64,000 nt of DNA from JAFGLZ01 sp964390905 (GCA_964390905.1 CAYMLO010000022.1:17032-81031); one strand, 5' to 3'; shown: positions 16,769-26,076, counted from the first letter of the stretch. Translations and numbers: made by a program. Notes: generated by a model not told the origin, from the letters alone.

Positions 16769-16898
16769 TCCGCCACTCCCACGCAGCTTGGACAGGGAAG
16801 CGACCTCTATTGCGCTCCAAGGGTCGGGGCCGGAGCCCGCATCCTACGGGCGCCGCCGCATTCGGTCAATTGGGGTGAATCGGCTCGATGCAGGTGGC

Positions 16899-18161
16899 CT
16901 ACTGCTTCGCGCGCCCCTCGTTTCGCCACCAGCGGCACTCCAGGCTTCCGTGCTCGGCCACGGCGGCGATGTCCAGCCGACCGTCGCCGTCGAGGTCCGC
17001 CACGATCACCTGATTGGCGCTCCGCCAGCCCTCCTTCAGGAGATGCATCCCCCATCGTCCCTTCGGATCCCCGCCGTTCTCGAACCACGCCACCCGCCCC
17101 GGTGTCCGCCACGACGTGGCCACCACGTCCATGTCTCCGTCACCGTCGAGGTCCCCCGCGACGGCCTCGATGGCGTCCTCGAATCGCGGATGGATCACAT
17201 GCTTGTTCCATTTCCGGCCGGCCGGCTTGCCCGGGTTCTCGTACCACACCACTTGATGGCTGTTCTTCTCTTTCTTGGACGCGGACATCCCCGACGTCAT
17301 CACCACGTCGAGGTCGCCGTCCTTGTCAACGTCGGCCGGCTCACCGTGCATGGGTCGCACCAGCCGGTCGATCACGTGCTTCTTCCACGGTCCGACCGTC
17401 GGCTTGCCGCTGTTCTCGTACCACATGACCTGGTTGGCCGCGGGCGCCGTCCCCAGAAGGTCCGGGTCCCCGTCGCCGTCGAAGTCTCCCGCCCGGATCG
17501 TTCGCGTCTCGGCGATCTTCTCTTCGATCAGGTGCTTGGCCCACGTACCCGTCTTCGGCGTCCCGTCGTTCTCGAACCACGCGAACTGGTTCCCCAGCCG
17601 CCACCCCGACGCCGCCACGTCGAGATCCCCATCGCCGTCCAGATCCACCGCCGCGACGTCGTACGCCCCCGGCATGCCGCCTTTCGTGATGACGTGACGC
17701 TGCCACAGCCGCCCGTCGCGCGGCTTGCCGCTGTTCTCGAACCACAACAGGTCGCCGTGAAGATTCTTGACGATCACCACGTCCGCGTCGCCATCGGCGT
17801 CGATGTCGGCCACAGCGTGGCGTTCCAGTCGCTCGGGATCGTCCTTCTGGATGAAGCGCCGGCGGAAACGCCCCTTCCCGTCGTTCTCGAACCAGTACAG
17901 GCAGTTGTGGGGCAGCGCGTCGGCGCTGGTCAGATCGACGTCTCCGTCCCCATCCAGATCAGCGGCTGCGATGCCGTACGCGTACGTGTACCCGCTCATG
18001 ATCAGATGCTCGGTAAACCGCAGCCCACCGCCGGCGCGTGGGTCTGACCGTGAAGCTGCATCCGGCGACTTCTCGCCCGCCCGCACAGTTCCGAACGCGA
18101 ACGCTGCCAGAACCAGGCGGCCAGCCCCCAGTCGCGCACAAACCGAGACTCGTTTCGTCAT
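16899..18161 (-). CDS. Secreted FG-GAP/VCBS-repeat beta-propeller protein
   Basis: 420 residues. A signal peptide (about residues 1-28, hydrophobic LVLAAFAFGTVRA) precedes seven or so repeats with the calcium-loop core DLDGDGDxD, for example AAADLDGDGDVDL, VADIDADGDADV, AVDLDGDGDLDV and ADLDGDGRLDIA, each followed by a WFENxG strand. These form an integrin-alpha-like propeller that binds calcium and is common in planctomycete secreted proteins. No catalytic domain is attached. It starts 13 bases after the stop of the sulfatase-modifying-factor/sialidase fusion gene, so both are probably exported from one transcript and may act on the same extracellular glycan; this is inference. Confidence 0.9.
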   Translation of the reverse strand: MTKRVSVCARLGAGRLVLAAFAFGTVRAGEKSPDAASRSDPRAGGGLRFTEHLIMSGYTYAYGIAAADLDGDGDVDLTSADALPHNCLYWFENDGKGRFRRRFIQKDDPERLERHAVADIDADGDADVVIVKNLHGDLLWFENSGKPRDGRLWQRHVITKGGMPGAYDVAAVDLDGDGDLDVAASGWRLGNQFAWFENDGTPKTGTWAKHLIEEKIAETRTIRAGDFDGDGDPDLLGTAPAANQVMWYENSGKPTVGPWKKHVIDRLVRPMHGEPADVDKDGDLDVVMTSGMSASKKEKNSHQVVWYENPGKPAGRKWNKHVIHPRFEDAIEAVAGDLDGDGDMDVVATSWRTPGRVAWFENGGDPKGRWGMHLLKEGWRSANQVIVADLDGDGRLDIAAVAEHGSLECRWWRNEGRAKQ

Positions 18162-18174
18162 CCCCAGGGCCCTC

Positions 18175-20208
18175 TCATTCGCTCCGTTTGGCCGCGCCAG
18201 GTCTGGGCGGCATGGGCGCCCTCAGCCAGGCCAGGTTGAATGCGTAGTGCTGCTTGCTCGAGATCAGATGGATCACGCCGTCTGGCGTCTGCACGCAGGC
18301 CAGGTAGCCCCTCGGTTCGGCCGTGTCCGGCCCCAGCGTGAACCGGCCCGTGTTCCCGCCCCCGTCTACCCGCCGCGGCCGGCCGTCGTCGGTGATCAGC
18401 CGACGCACCGGCCACGTCTCGCCTTCGTCCAGACTCAGCGCCCCGAACAGACCCGACACCGTTCGCGTCTTGCCGGCGGCGTCGGTGATCGTCATCCGCT
18501 TGGCGAACGTGGCCAAAAACAGCGGGCCCTCGCGCAATCGCCGCAGGGCCACCCGCTGACCGCCGCTGATCGTCGGCAGTCCGCTGGCCGAGTACGTCCA
18601 TGTTTTGCCCATGTCGGCCGAGATGCTACGCGGCATCTGGCCGTTGATGGCATCGCCGCGGCCCAATGCCATCAGCCGGCCATCCTTCAGCTCCACCACG
18701 CCCGCGTGGATCCCCGCGATCCATGCCCCGGTCACGCCGGGTTTGAACTTCGGCATCGGCTTGCCCTCGCCCGGGTCCACCCAGGTCTTGCCGCCGTCGC
18801 GACTGATGTGGATGGCCGTCCCGCCGCTGCCGCCCGTTACCGCGTCGCACGGCAGGACGATCGCCCCGTCTTTCGTCTGGAACACCCCGGCGATTGGCAT
18901 GTGTCGCAGGCCGTGCTCCGGATGGATCAGCCGAGCCCGCGACCACGTCGCTCCGTTGTCCGTGCTGGTCCGCATGATCAGGGCGAGCTTGCCCCACGTC
19001 GCGTCGGTGCACAGCCCGTTGAAGTGGTAGAGCGTCCTGTCGCCGTCCCACAACAGCGCGCTGGCGTGGTCATTGCGGTCGGGACCGTCCCAGAAGGGCG
19101 CGGCCGGCTCCCACGCGTCACTCCCCCGTCGCAGCCGCGCGCCTACGATGGCCAGCTCCCGCCCTTGCTCCCGCCGTGTGCTGTACCAGATCGCCAGCAG
19201 ATCGCCGTTCGGACACGCCGTGAACCCCGGGCAGTGGTTGTGGTGCGAGTACATCGGGCCGTTCTGCCGCGGGGGGATCTTGACGTATTGGCGCGGCCCA
19301 CGGAAATGCGGCTTGTCTGGGTCCGGGCCGCCCGACCAGTCGTGCCGGGATGGGTCGACCCCCACCGACCATTGCGGCGGCGGCGTCTTGGCCAGTGGCT
19401 TCGTCGTCGGCAGCTCGCCCATCATGACACGGAAGCCGATCAGCCAGTGCTTGTCGTCCGGCAGCGTCGCCATCCGATTGGCCGAACGAAGAAACGCCAC
19501 CTCGGTCGTATGGCTGCCCCCGCGCGTCACCTTGAAATCTCCGTCGGCCCGACCGACCGGATCGGTCTGCTCTCCCGACGCGTAGGGTCCGTACCAGTCA
19601 TGGCACCATTCCTCGACGTTGCCGTGCATCTCGTGTAGCCCCCACGCGTTGGGAGGCATTCGACCGACTCGCGTATCGACGGGGACCGGCTTCCATTCCT
19701 CCTTTTGGCGCTTCTGGTGCGCCTTCGGTAGCTCTGCGCCGGTGTGGTAGGGCGTCGTCGTGCCGGCCCTGCAGGCGTATTCCCACTCCGCTTCCGTCGG
19801 TAGCCGATAGGGTTTGCCCTCCTTCTTCGACAGCCATGCGCAGAACTTGACCGCCTCGTGCCAACTGACGAACACGACCGCCTCGTCGTCCTTCTTCGAC
19901 AGCCCCCCTTTGCCCCGCAGCGCGCGGTGAGATGGGTCGAACTGCTCGTACTGCGCATTGGTCACTTCCGTGGCGCCCAGGTAGAACGCCTTGCTGATCG
20001 TGACCCGGTGCACCGGCCGTTCATCCCAATCGCCGCCCTTCTGCTGCCCCATCCCAAACGCGCCCGCCTTGATGGGGACCAGCTTCATGCCAACCGAGTT
20101 GGTGAACGCTTCACGCGTCTCCTCAGCCGCCATCGCCCGTGGCGTGCACAGGAGACAGACGTGGATTCCCGCAAGCGCCGCGATGATCAAACCCATGTGC
20201 ATGTTCAT
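18175..20208 (-). CDS. Exported fusion: formylglycine-enzyme-like (SUMF1) domain plus sialidase-like propeller
   Basis: The start at 20208 follows a GGGGAG five bases upstream and begins a clean signal peptide ending near residue 28 (677 residues in total). Residues from about 35 to 260 are a sulfatase-modifying-factor fold: SVGMKLVPIKAGAFGMG, ATEVTNAQYEQF, PYRLPTEAEWEYACRAG, HGNVEEWCHDWYG and VTRGGSH. True formylglycine-generating enzymes have Cys residues in the C-terminal RGGSWxC...C region; here RGGSHTTEVAFLRSANR has none, so catalytic sulfatase activation is unlikely. Residues about 320-650 resemble an exo-sialidase/BNR propeller, with STDNGATWSRA, SRDGGKTWVDP, SADMGKTWTYS and SLDEGETWPVR Asp-boxes. 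A sialidase Arg triad was not traced, so the enzyme activity is open. The gene leads the FG-GAP gene by 13 bases. Confidence 0.85.
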   Translation of the reverse strand: MNMHMGLIIAALAGIHVCLLCTPRAMAAEETREAFTNSVGMKLVPIKAGAFGMGQQKGGDWDERPVHRVTISKAFYLGATEVTNAQYEQFDPSHRALRGKGGLSKKDDEAVVFVSWHEAVKFCAWLSKKEGKPYRLPTEAEWEYACRAGTTTPYHTGAELPKAHQKRQKEEWKPVPVDTRVGRMPPNAWGLHEMHGNVEEWCHDWYGPYASGEQTDPVGRADGDFKVTRGGSHTTEVAFLRSANRMATLPDDKHWLIGFRVMMGELPTTKPLAKTPPPQWSVGVDPSRHDWSGGPDPDKPHFRGPRQYVKIPPRQNGPMYSHHNHCPGFTACPNGDLLAIWYSTRREQGRELAIVGARLRRGSDAWEPAAPFWDGPDRNDHASALLWDGDRTLYHFNGLCTDATWGKLALIMRTSTDNGATWSRARLIHPEHGLRHMPIAGVFQTKDGAIVLPCDAVTGGSGGTAIHISRDGGKTWVDPGEGKPMPKFKPGVTGAWIAGIHAGVVELKDGRLMALGRGDAINGQMPRSISADMGKTWTYSASGLPTISGGQRVALRRLREGPLFLATFAKRMTITDAAGKTRTVSGLFGALSLDEGETWPVRRLITDDGRPRRVDGGGNTGRFTLGPDTAEPRGYLACVQTPDGVIHLISSKQHYAFNLAWLRAPMPPRPGAAKRSE

Positions 20209-20392
20209 GGTGGCTCCCCTTGTCTTCTTGTGCGTGCGTCGCCGCCGAGAGACGAAGCTCCCCACACCATACCGGCGTCAGCATAGTCGACGCGCGACCC
20301 CCGTGGCCAGCGAATTCGCCGGGACACGCCACGTCGCATGCCGTACAATGCCGTCTCGTCACACGCCAGGATACGCAACAGGAGGTCCGGTC

Positions 20393-21508
20393 GTGACCGA
20401 CAGAATCACGTGGTTCTTCGCTTCGCGCTGGGGGATCATTGCGTCCGGCGCCGTCATCGGCGTCATCGCCGCGTTGCTGCAAAAGGCCGGCAACCCGCCC
20501 AACATGGGCATCTGCGTCGCCTGTTTCGAGCGCGACATCGCCGGGGCGCTGGGGCTGCATCGCGCGGGCGTGGTTCAGTACATCCGGCCGGAGATCATCG
20601 GCTTCGTGCTGGGGGCGTTGGTGGCGGCGCTCGTGTTCGGCGAGTTCAAGGCCCGAGCCGGATCGGCGCCCATCGTTCGTTTCGTCTTGGGTGCGTTCGC
20701 CATGATTGGGGCGCTGGCGTTCCTGGGATGCCCCTGGCGGGCGCTCCTGCGTCTGGCGGGCGGCGATCTGAACGCCGTCGTAGGCCTGGCCGGACTCACT
20801 GCCGGCATCGCCATGGGCGTATCCTTCCTCAAGGTGGGTTACAACCTGGGGCGTTCCACCAAGACCTATGCTGCGGTTGGATGGATCATGCCCGTCATGA
20901 TGGTCGGCCTGCTTCTGCTGCTCGTGCTCCGGCCCAAGTTCTCTCCCGGAGGCGCGGTCTTCTTCAGCGAACGTGGCCCCGGCTCGCAGCACGCACCGCT
21001 GTTGCTGGCTCTCGGCGCGGGATTGCTCATCGGGTTTCTGGCCCAGCGAACCCGCTTCTGCACGATGGGCTCGATCCGGGACATCCTCCTGATGGCCGAT
21101 ACGCACCTCGTCAGCGGCGTGGTCGCGCTGGTCGTCGTTGCCTTCATCGTCAACCTGCTGTTGGGAAACGTGAGCTTCGGGTTTGCGGCCCAGCCAGTTT
21201 CGCACAGCAACCACCTCTGGAACTTCTTGGGGATGATGCTGGCGGGCTTGGCCTTTGCCCTGGCTGGCGGCTGTCCGGGACGACAGCTCTTTCTCGCCGG
21301 TGAGGGCGACGGCGACGCGGCCGTCTTCGTTCTCGGGATGACCACCGGCGCCGCGTTCTCCCACAACTTCGTGCTGGCCGGCAAACCGGATAAGGTGGTT
21401 GAAGGCGTCGTCAACGTCGGAGGTCTGACGACGGCGGGCATGGTCGCCGTCGTTGTCGGCCTGGTTATCTGTCTGATCATCGGCGTCACCATGCGTGAGA
21501 CCAGTTGA
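20393..21508 (+). CDS. yedE: YeeE/YedE-family transporter, selenium-metabolism YedE type
   Basis: 371 residues from GTG 20393 with AGGAGG seven bases upstream; the frame is open far upstream but that is antisense to the neighbouring gene. About nine hydrophobic spans. Conserved cysteines lie in membrane-edge loops: GICVACFERD, FLGCPWRALLRL, TRFCTMGSIRD and AGGCPGRQLFLAGEGD, the pattern of Sulf_transp-domain channels that pass thiosulfate or related anions. The neighbours TusA-like, class V cysteine desulfurase and DUF3343 are, from memory, the set that accompanies selenium-utilisation YedE proteins. Substrate (selenium or sulfur species) remains inference. Confidence 0.88.
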   Translation: MTDRITWFFASRWGIIASGAVIGVIAALLQKAGNPPNMGICVACFERDIAGALGLHRAGVVQYIRPEIIGFVLGALVAALVFGEFKARAGSAPIVRFVLGAFAMIGALAFLGCPWRALLRLAGGDLNAVVGLAGLTAGIAMGVSFLKVGYNLGRSTKTYAAVGWIMPVMMVGLLLLLVLRPKFSPGGAVFFSERGPGSQHAPLLLALGAGLLIGFLAQRTRFCTMGSIRDILLMADTHLVSGVVALVVVAFIVNLLLGNVSFGFAAQPVSHSNHLWNFLGMMLAGLAFALAGGCPGRQLFLAGEGDGDAAVFVLGMTTGAAFSHNFVLAGKPDKVVEGVVNVGGLTTAGMVAVVVGLVICLIIGVTMRETS

Positions 21509-21524
21509 TAGAGGAGCGATCTGG

Positions 21525-21743
21525 ATGTCAAAGGACGTGGACGCTCGGGGACTGTCCTGCCCGCTGCCGATCATCATGGCCAAGAAGGCCGTCGAGGCTG
21601 GGGAGTTCCCCATCGAGGTCCTGGTCGACAACGTTACCTCGCGCCAGAACGTGCAGCGCGTGATCGAGGGCGCCGGCTACCAGGTGGACGTCGCCGAGAT
21701 GGGAGATGAGTTCAAGCTGACCATCCGCAAACGCGAATCGTGA
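21525..21743 (+). CDS. TusA/YedF-type sulfur (selenium) carrier protein
   Basis: 72 residues from ATG 21525 with GAGGAG eight bases upstream. The carrier motif is complete: DARGLSCPLPIIMAKKA, with the reactive Cys in CPxP. The rest (VLVDNVTSRQNVQRVIEGAGYQVDV) matches the alpha/beta two-layer fold of TusA. It lacks the additional C-terminal DsrE-like domain of full-length YedF, so it is the TusA-only form. It begins 16 bases after yedE and ends four bases before the desulfurase. The expected role is to accept a persulfide or selenide from the desulfurase. Confidence 0.93.
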   Translation: MSKDVDARGLSCPLPIIMAKKAVEAGEFPIEVLVDNVTSRQNVQRVIEGAGYQVDVAEMGDEFKLTIRKRES

Positions 21744-21747
21744 CCCT

Positions 21748-22932
21748 ATGTTGAACCCTTCCGCCAGCGGCAACGCGATGATCTACTTCGACAACGCTGC
21801 CACCTCATGGCCCAAGCCGCCGTGTGTGGCCGAGGCCATGGTCCGTTTCCTCAACGAGATCGGGGCCAACCCGGGACGCTCGGGCCACCGCCTCTCCGTT
21901 GAGGCGGGGCGGATCATCTACGACGCCCGCGAGGCCATCGCCGAGCTCTTCAACGCACCCGACCCGCTCCGCATCGTTTTCGGCCAGAACGTCACCGATG
22001 CGCTCAATCTCGCGCTCCGCGGGTTGCTTCGGCCCGGTGATCACGTGGTCACGAGCGGCATGGAGCATAACTCGGTGATGCGGCCCCTCCGCGCGCTCGA
22101 GCAGCAAGGGGTCGCGGTGACCGTGGTCGCTTGCAGCCCCGAGGGCGCCCTGGACCCCGACGACGTGATGGCCGCAATCCGAACCGACACCGTCATGATC
22201 GCTCTCAATCACGCCTCCAATGTCACCGGCACGCTGCTTCCGGTTCGGCAGGTCGGTCGCATCGCTCGCGAGCGCGACGCGCTTCTCCTGGTGGACGCGG
22301 CCCAGACCGGCGGGGCTTACCCGGTTGACGTGCAAGCGGACGGGATCGACCTGCTGGGCTTCACGGGTCACAAGTCCCTCTACGGGCCCACCGGCACGGG
22401 CGGGTTGATCATCGGTGAGCGGGTCGACGTGGACCGGTTCGAACCCCTCCGGCGCGGGGGGACGGGCAGCCGCTCGGAGAGGGAAGAGCAGCCTGAGTTC
22501 CTTCCCGACCTCTGCGAGAGTGGCACACCCAACGTGGTGGGCCTGGCAGGCCTGGCGGCGGGCGTCCGATGGGTGATGGGTCAGGGCGTCGACGCCATCC
22601 GCGACCACGAGATGAAGCTGACCGAGCGACTGATCACCGGGCTGACCGACGTCCCCGGTGTCTCCGTTTATGGCGGACGCGACCTGAGCGGTCGGACGGC
22701 CGTCGTCTCCTTCAATATCGCCGGCGTTGAGCCTTCGGACGTCGGGCTGCGTCTTGACGAGGAACACGGCGTGATGTGCCGCGTCGGCCTCCACTGTGCC
22801 CCTGCCGCCCACAAGACGACGGGCACCTTCCCCGAGGGCACGGTGCGTTTCGGCCTGGGCGCCTTCAACACGGACGACGAAGTGGCCGTCGCCCTGGCCG
22901 CCGTCAAACGTCTTGCCGAGGTCCATCGATGA
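21748..22932 (+). CDS. Class V aminotransferase-fold cysteine desulfurase family protein
   Basis: 394 residues. Schiff-base Lys lies in LLGFTGHKSLYGPTGTGG; the active-site Cys in CRVGLHCAPAAHKTTGTFPEGTVR is typical of the small desulfurase branch found next to YedE/TusA cassettes. PLP phosphate contacts are expected in NVTDALNLALRGLL, and the PLP-ring His in LNHASNVTG. Start is uncertain: ATG 21748 has no clear site, and family members usually begin MIYxDNAATS, which corresponds to ATG 21778. It would release sulfur (or selenium) from cysteine (or selenocysteine) to the TusA protein. Its stop overlaps the next start by four bases. Confidence 0.92.
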   Translation: MLNPSASGNAMIYFDNAATSWPKPPCVAEAMVRFLNEIGANPGRSGHRLSVEAGRIIYDAREAIAELFNAPDPLRIVFGQNVTDALNLALRGLLRPGDHVVTSGMEHNSVMRPLRALEQQGVAVTVVACSPEGALDPDDVMAAIRTDTVMIALNHASNVTGTLLPVRQVGRIARERDALLLVDAAQTGGAYPVDVQADGIDLLGFTGHKSLYGPTGTGGLIIGERVDVDRFEPLRRGGTGSRSEREEQPEFLPDLCESGTPNVVGLAGLAAGVRWVMGQGVDAIRDHEMKLTERLITGLTDVPGVSVYGGRDLSGRTAVVSFNIAGVEPSDVGLRLDEEHGVMCRVGLHCAPAAHKTTGTFPEGTVRFGLGAFNTDDEVAVALAAVKRLAEVHR

Positions 22933-23156
22933 GCCAGGACGAGCACGCGGTCATCTTGGTCCACGCCACCAGCCACGCCCTCCGGGCCGAGAAGATCCTG
23001 GCCCGCGCCGGGATCCCCTGCAAGTTGATCCCCGTCCCCCGACACCTCAGCTCCGACTGCGGCGTCTGCATCCGCATCGAGCGGCCCGACCGGGAAGCGG
23101 CCCAGCGATATCTGGTAGACGCTCAACTGGAGATCGACGCAGCCCACGACATCTAG
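22929..23156 (+). CDS. DUF3343 small protein of the YedE/TusA cassette
   Basis: 75 residues, translationally coupled to the desulfurase (ATGA). The family core is visible: HATSHALRAEKILARAGIPCKLIPVPRHLSSDCGVCIRIERPD, with conserved cysteines in DCGVC, which may handle sulfur or selenium. DUF3343 proteins are short and lack an established biochemical role, but they repeatedly travel with desulfurase and TusA genes. It is the last gene of the four-gene block; immediately after it the sequence passes into transposon remains. Confidence 0.88.
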   Translation: MSQDEHAVILVHATSHALRAEKILARAGIPCKLIPVPRHLSSDCGVCIRIERPDREAAQRYLVDAQLEIDAAHDI

Positions 23157-23209
23157 GACCGCACTTCCCAGATCACTTGACTGCAGTGGTATGATGCACA
23201 CTCATTTGA

Positions 23210-23745
23210 GCCTGCAGGGGAAGGGATTCTTGCAGGCTTCGAGGTGAGAATCCGGAGAATGCGGCGGGTGGAGCACGCAGGGAGGCGTTGCGGGTCGCTT
23301 TCGACCGTTCGGTGAAGCTGGAGTTTCACGGAGCCAAGGTCACCAGCGATGCTGGGTCGCTACACTATCGCGAACTCGATGAATCGCTCGGGCTGACCGC
23401 CATCGCTGAGGATTCGTTCAGTGACTGCCGAACGGGCGACAACATCCAGCACAACCTGGTGGTATTGCTGCGTCAATCGGTCTACAGCCGCTTGGGTGGC
23501 TACGAGGACACGAATGCCGCCGAGCGACTTCGGCTGGACCCAACCATGCGGGTGGTTGTGGGCGAACGCGCCAAGAGGCGTTTGGACGCTTCGACCATCC
23601 AGATGAGCCGCTTCGAGACCGGATTGCTCAGGCAACCTAAGGACCTCGAAGCACTGACGAACCTACCGGGCTAGTGGGTAGACCGGTTGCGCCGGAAGAA
23701 GCCGCACAGAAGTCTTATGCTCGACATGATGAGCGTCAAGTCGCC
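23210..23745 (+). mobile_element. Decayed IS1380-type insertion sequence (left part)
   Basis: The 5' part carries an inverted pair GCCTGCA (23210-23216) / TGCAGGC (23231-23237) and a terminal-looking AATCCGG stretch at 23250. A transposase N-terminal region follows, then homology fades near 23745. No right end was found before the next gene at 23920, so the element is truncated. The element identity rests on recalled IS1380 transposase sequence. Confidence 0.65.
23288..23745 (+). pseudogene. IS1380-family transposase, N-terminal remnant with in-frame amber stop
   Basis: The first 128 codons read like an IS1380 transposase N-terminus: FDRSVKLEFHGAKVTSDAG, YRELDESLGLTAIAE, LLRQSVYSRLGGYEDTNAAERL, DPTMRVVVG and SRFETGLL. 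A TAG at 23672-23674 interrupts the frame, after which family-like residues resume (WVDRLRRK, LMLDMMSVKSP). The catalytic Asp expected in the LDMDS position is replaced (LDMMS), and homology stops soon after. The catalytic core and C-terminus are gone, so it cannot transpose. Confidence 0.75.
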
Positions 23746-23919
23746 CGGCAGTGTAGCCGGGCAAGGTCAACCGGGAAATCCCGGCGTGAGAACGTCGGCG
23801 GCTGTCCCAACAACACAGGAGAACTTGTCCGTGATGGTCGCGGCCTGATCCATATGGGAGATGTCAGATGAAGTATCCTTCTGCTCATCCGGGCGGATGA
23901 TTACACAGAGGAGTACACC

Positions 23920-26076
23920 ATGCTGTTCACCGAGATCCTGCCGGACATTCCTACAGTCAAGGACGTCACCGTCTGCGAGCCGGACGTACCGGAAAGCGTC
24001 GACTTCTGGATCTGGCTCCGGGCGCTTCAGGGACTGGTGAACCGTGACCGGCCGCACCTCTACATCGTGCAGGGGGCGGGTCCCCCCCGACGCCAGAAGC
24101 GTCGTGCCCTCTATGAAGACCACTGGCTCGACTACTACGTCCGTACCTTCGGGCTGCGCGTGTCCCACCTCGACGACCCGAACGAGATCATCGACCGCTA
24201 CAGGCACCTTGTCGAGGGTTATGTGCTCTACGACACGGACGGGGTAGTTCAGACGCAGAACGTGGCCATCACGCGGACCGGGCTCGAGGGCGTGTTGCCT
24301 GTCAGCCCCGACCAGGAGGAGTGGATGGTCCGCCACGGTATCCCTAGGCGGGATGACCTGCGCGGGCGGTTCGCCAGCGACGCGGATGCGGCGGAATGGG
24401 CCATCGACCACCTGTGGCCAAACTGCTGCAAGCGGTTGTACACGAACTTCTGCATCCACCGGCCGTCCTGGTACTCGCAATCGCACGCCCTGGTCGATTT
24501 CGTGGTCTACCACAAGGGCCTCGCATTGGACTTGCCGCTGAGCCGCCAGTCGCGCCGCACACAAAGCCTCTACCGACGAATGCTCGAGACGGCTGAACGG
24601 CCCGGCGTACAGATGAACTGGCACTGCGTATGCGACCAGGAGAAGGAGTACATTGCCGAGGCGGCCGAGCGCGGGTTCTTCAGCTTGTGCAGCGTGTCGA
24701 CGCCCAACCTGACCATCCACGGCGGGGTCGGCGACACAGCGGCGGCGTACGAGCAACCGCTGCCCGCCCGAGAAGACTGCAAGGCGGAGCCCGGCAAGGT
24801 CTACGTCTGCTTCTACGTGAGCGACGGCGACGCCACGTGGGCCATGAACAACCTGCACTCGGGCAACTGGCTCGTACCCGAGCGGGGCCGGTACAAGATG
24901 GGCTGGGGGCTGCTACCGTTCATGGCGAAACTGATGCCGGGGATGCTGCGCTACTACCACGAGACGCGCCAGCCGAACGACTGCTTCTGGGGACCGTCCT
25001 CCGGGGTCGGGTACACCTACTCCCATCTCTGGCCCGAGTCGCTGGTCGACGACTACCTCAGAGAGACGCGGCGGCTCCTCGACCAGACAGGGCAGCACGG
25101 GTGCAACATGGTCAACTGGTTCTTGCAGGACTGGTGGCGCGAGGTCGAGGACGACGACGCCATCCGCCGCGAGCAGGAGATCCTCAAGGACGGGCCGGGG
25201 CTCGTGTGTGGTCTTGGCGGCTCGCCTTACGCCAAGAGCTACCTCGACGGGCCTATCCCGAAGCTTCACTCCGTCCACATCGCCAACGTGGGCCGGGACA
25301 ACGCGGGCGACATCATCCAGTTCGCCCGGGAATGCCCGACACGGCCGGCGTTCATGTTCCTATTTGCGCAGATCGCCGAGGGTATCTGGAAACAGCTTGA
25401 TTCCGATATGACAACCTTCACACAGCATCCTGAGATCGAGATAGTGTCCATGGACGCGTTCTTCCTGACGCTCCAGGACGCGTTGGTCCGGGGCCTGGCC
25501 AAAGGGCCCTTCTACGAGAAGACGGACAAGCTGGCCGAGACCTGGCTCAAGGCTCCGGGGCGCCACCGCCTGCCCTTCTGCGAGCGCGTGGCTGAAGAGC
25601 TGGCGTCGGTCGCGCGCGCGGACGCCGAGGAACGGCAGCGGGCGTTGGCGGAAGGCGCATGGATCGACCTGGTCTCACGGACAATCGAAGATGTCGCCGG
25701 GGATCGGGACACGTTTCTGGCCGCCTACAAGGGCTGTCGCTCGGTTGGGCCCGACGAGGAGGCGGACACGCTGCTGTACGCGGCGTTCACGGTGGCCTGG
25801 ACCTGCGTACGCTCGGCCATCGAGGCCCAGGGCATCTACGCCAACCACCGGACCCAGTGTCTCGAGGATTTTAGGAGAACCTGCAGCGAGTGGGTTGACA
25901 CGGTGCCTTTCGAGGCCCTGTTCGAGGCGTGGGACAAGTGGGAATCGGGACCGGCCGCCATCGAAGACGTGGCCGACTGGTGTCAGGGCATAGCCCTTGC
26001 GACACGAACGTTGCGAGACCGTCTCGGACCGGACCAAGACGAGGAGTTCTCGGGCTGGCCGCCAAGAACCATCTGA
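23920..26076 (+). CDS. GxGYxYP-domain protein, putative glycoside hydrolase
   Basis: 718 residues with GAGGAG ahead of ATG 23920. The N-terminal half begins with a globular alpha/beta region (WLRALQGLVNRDRPHLYIVQG) typical of the GxGYxYP N-terminal domain. The barrel-like middle shows VCFYVSDGDATWAMNN (about 290-306), then GPSSGVGYTYSHLWP, the family signature with Ser in place of the final Pro. NMVNWFLQDWW and GLGGSPYAKSYLDGPIP follow. No signal peptide is seen, so it is predicted cytoplasmic, which is unusual for this group. The last ~150 residues are helical and unassigned. Its flanks are a broken transposase (5') and a truncated epimerase fragment (3'), suggesting it arrived or was shuffled by recombination. 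Confidence 0.8.
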   Translation: MLFTEILPDIPTVKDVTVCEPDVPESVDFWIWLRALQGLVNRDRPHLYIVQGAGPPRRQKRRALYEDHWLDYYVRTFGLRVSHLDDPNEIIDRYRHLVEGYVLYDTDGVVQTQNVAITRTGLEGVLPVSPDQEEWMVRHGIPRRDDLRGRFASDADAAEWAIDHLWPNCCKRLYTNFCIHRPSWYSQSHALVDFVVYHKGLALDLPLSRQSRRTQSLYRRMLETAERPGVQMNWHCVCDQEKEYIAEAAERGFFSLCSVSTPNLTIHGGVGDTAAAYEQPLPAREDCKAEPGKVYVCFYVSDGDATWAMNNLHSGNWLVPERGRYKMGWGLLPFMAKLMPGMLRYYHETRQPNDCFWGPSSGVGYTYSHLWPESLVDDYLRETRRLLDQTGQHGCNMVNWFLQDWWREVEDDDAIRREQEILKDGPGLVCGLGGSPYAKSYLDGPIPKLHSVHIANVGRDNAGDIIQFARECPTRPAFMFLFAQIAEGIWKQLDSDMTTFTQHPEIEIVSMDAFFLTLQDALVRGLAKGPFYEKTDKLAETWLKAPGRHRLPFCERVAEELASVARADAEERQRALAEGAWIDLVSRTIEDVAGDRDTFLAAYKGCRSVGPDEEADTLLYAAFTVAWTCVRSAIEAQGIYANHRTQCLEDFRRTCSEWVDTVPFEALFEAWDKWESGPAAIEDVADWCQGIALATRTLRDRLGPDQDEEFSGWPPRTI

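Noticed and set aside
23674..23919. Group II intron-like or attC-like sequence downstream of the transposase remnant
   Set aside because: GTGAGAAC and GGGAAATCCC strings occur, but no domain V hairpin, no reverse transcriptase and no integron-type palindrome were found.
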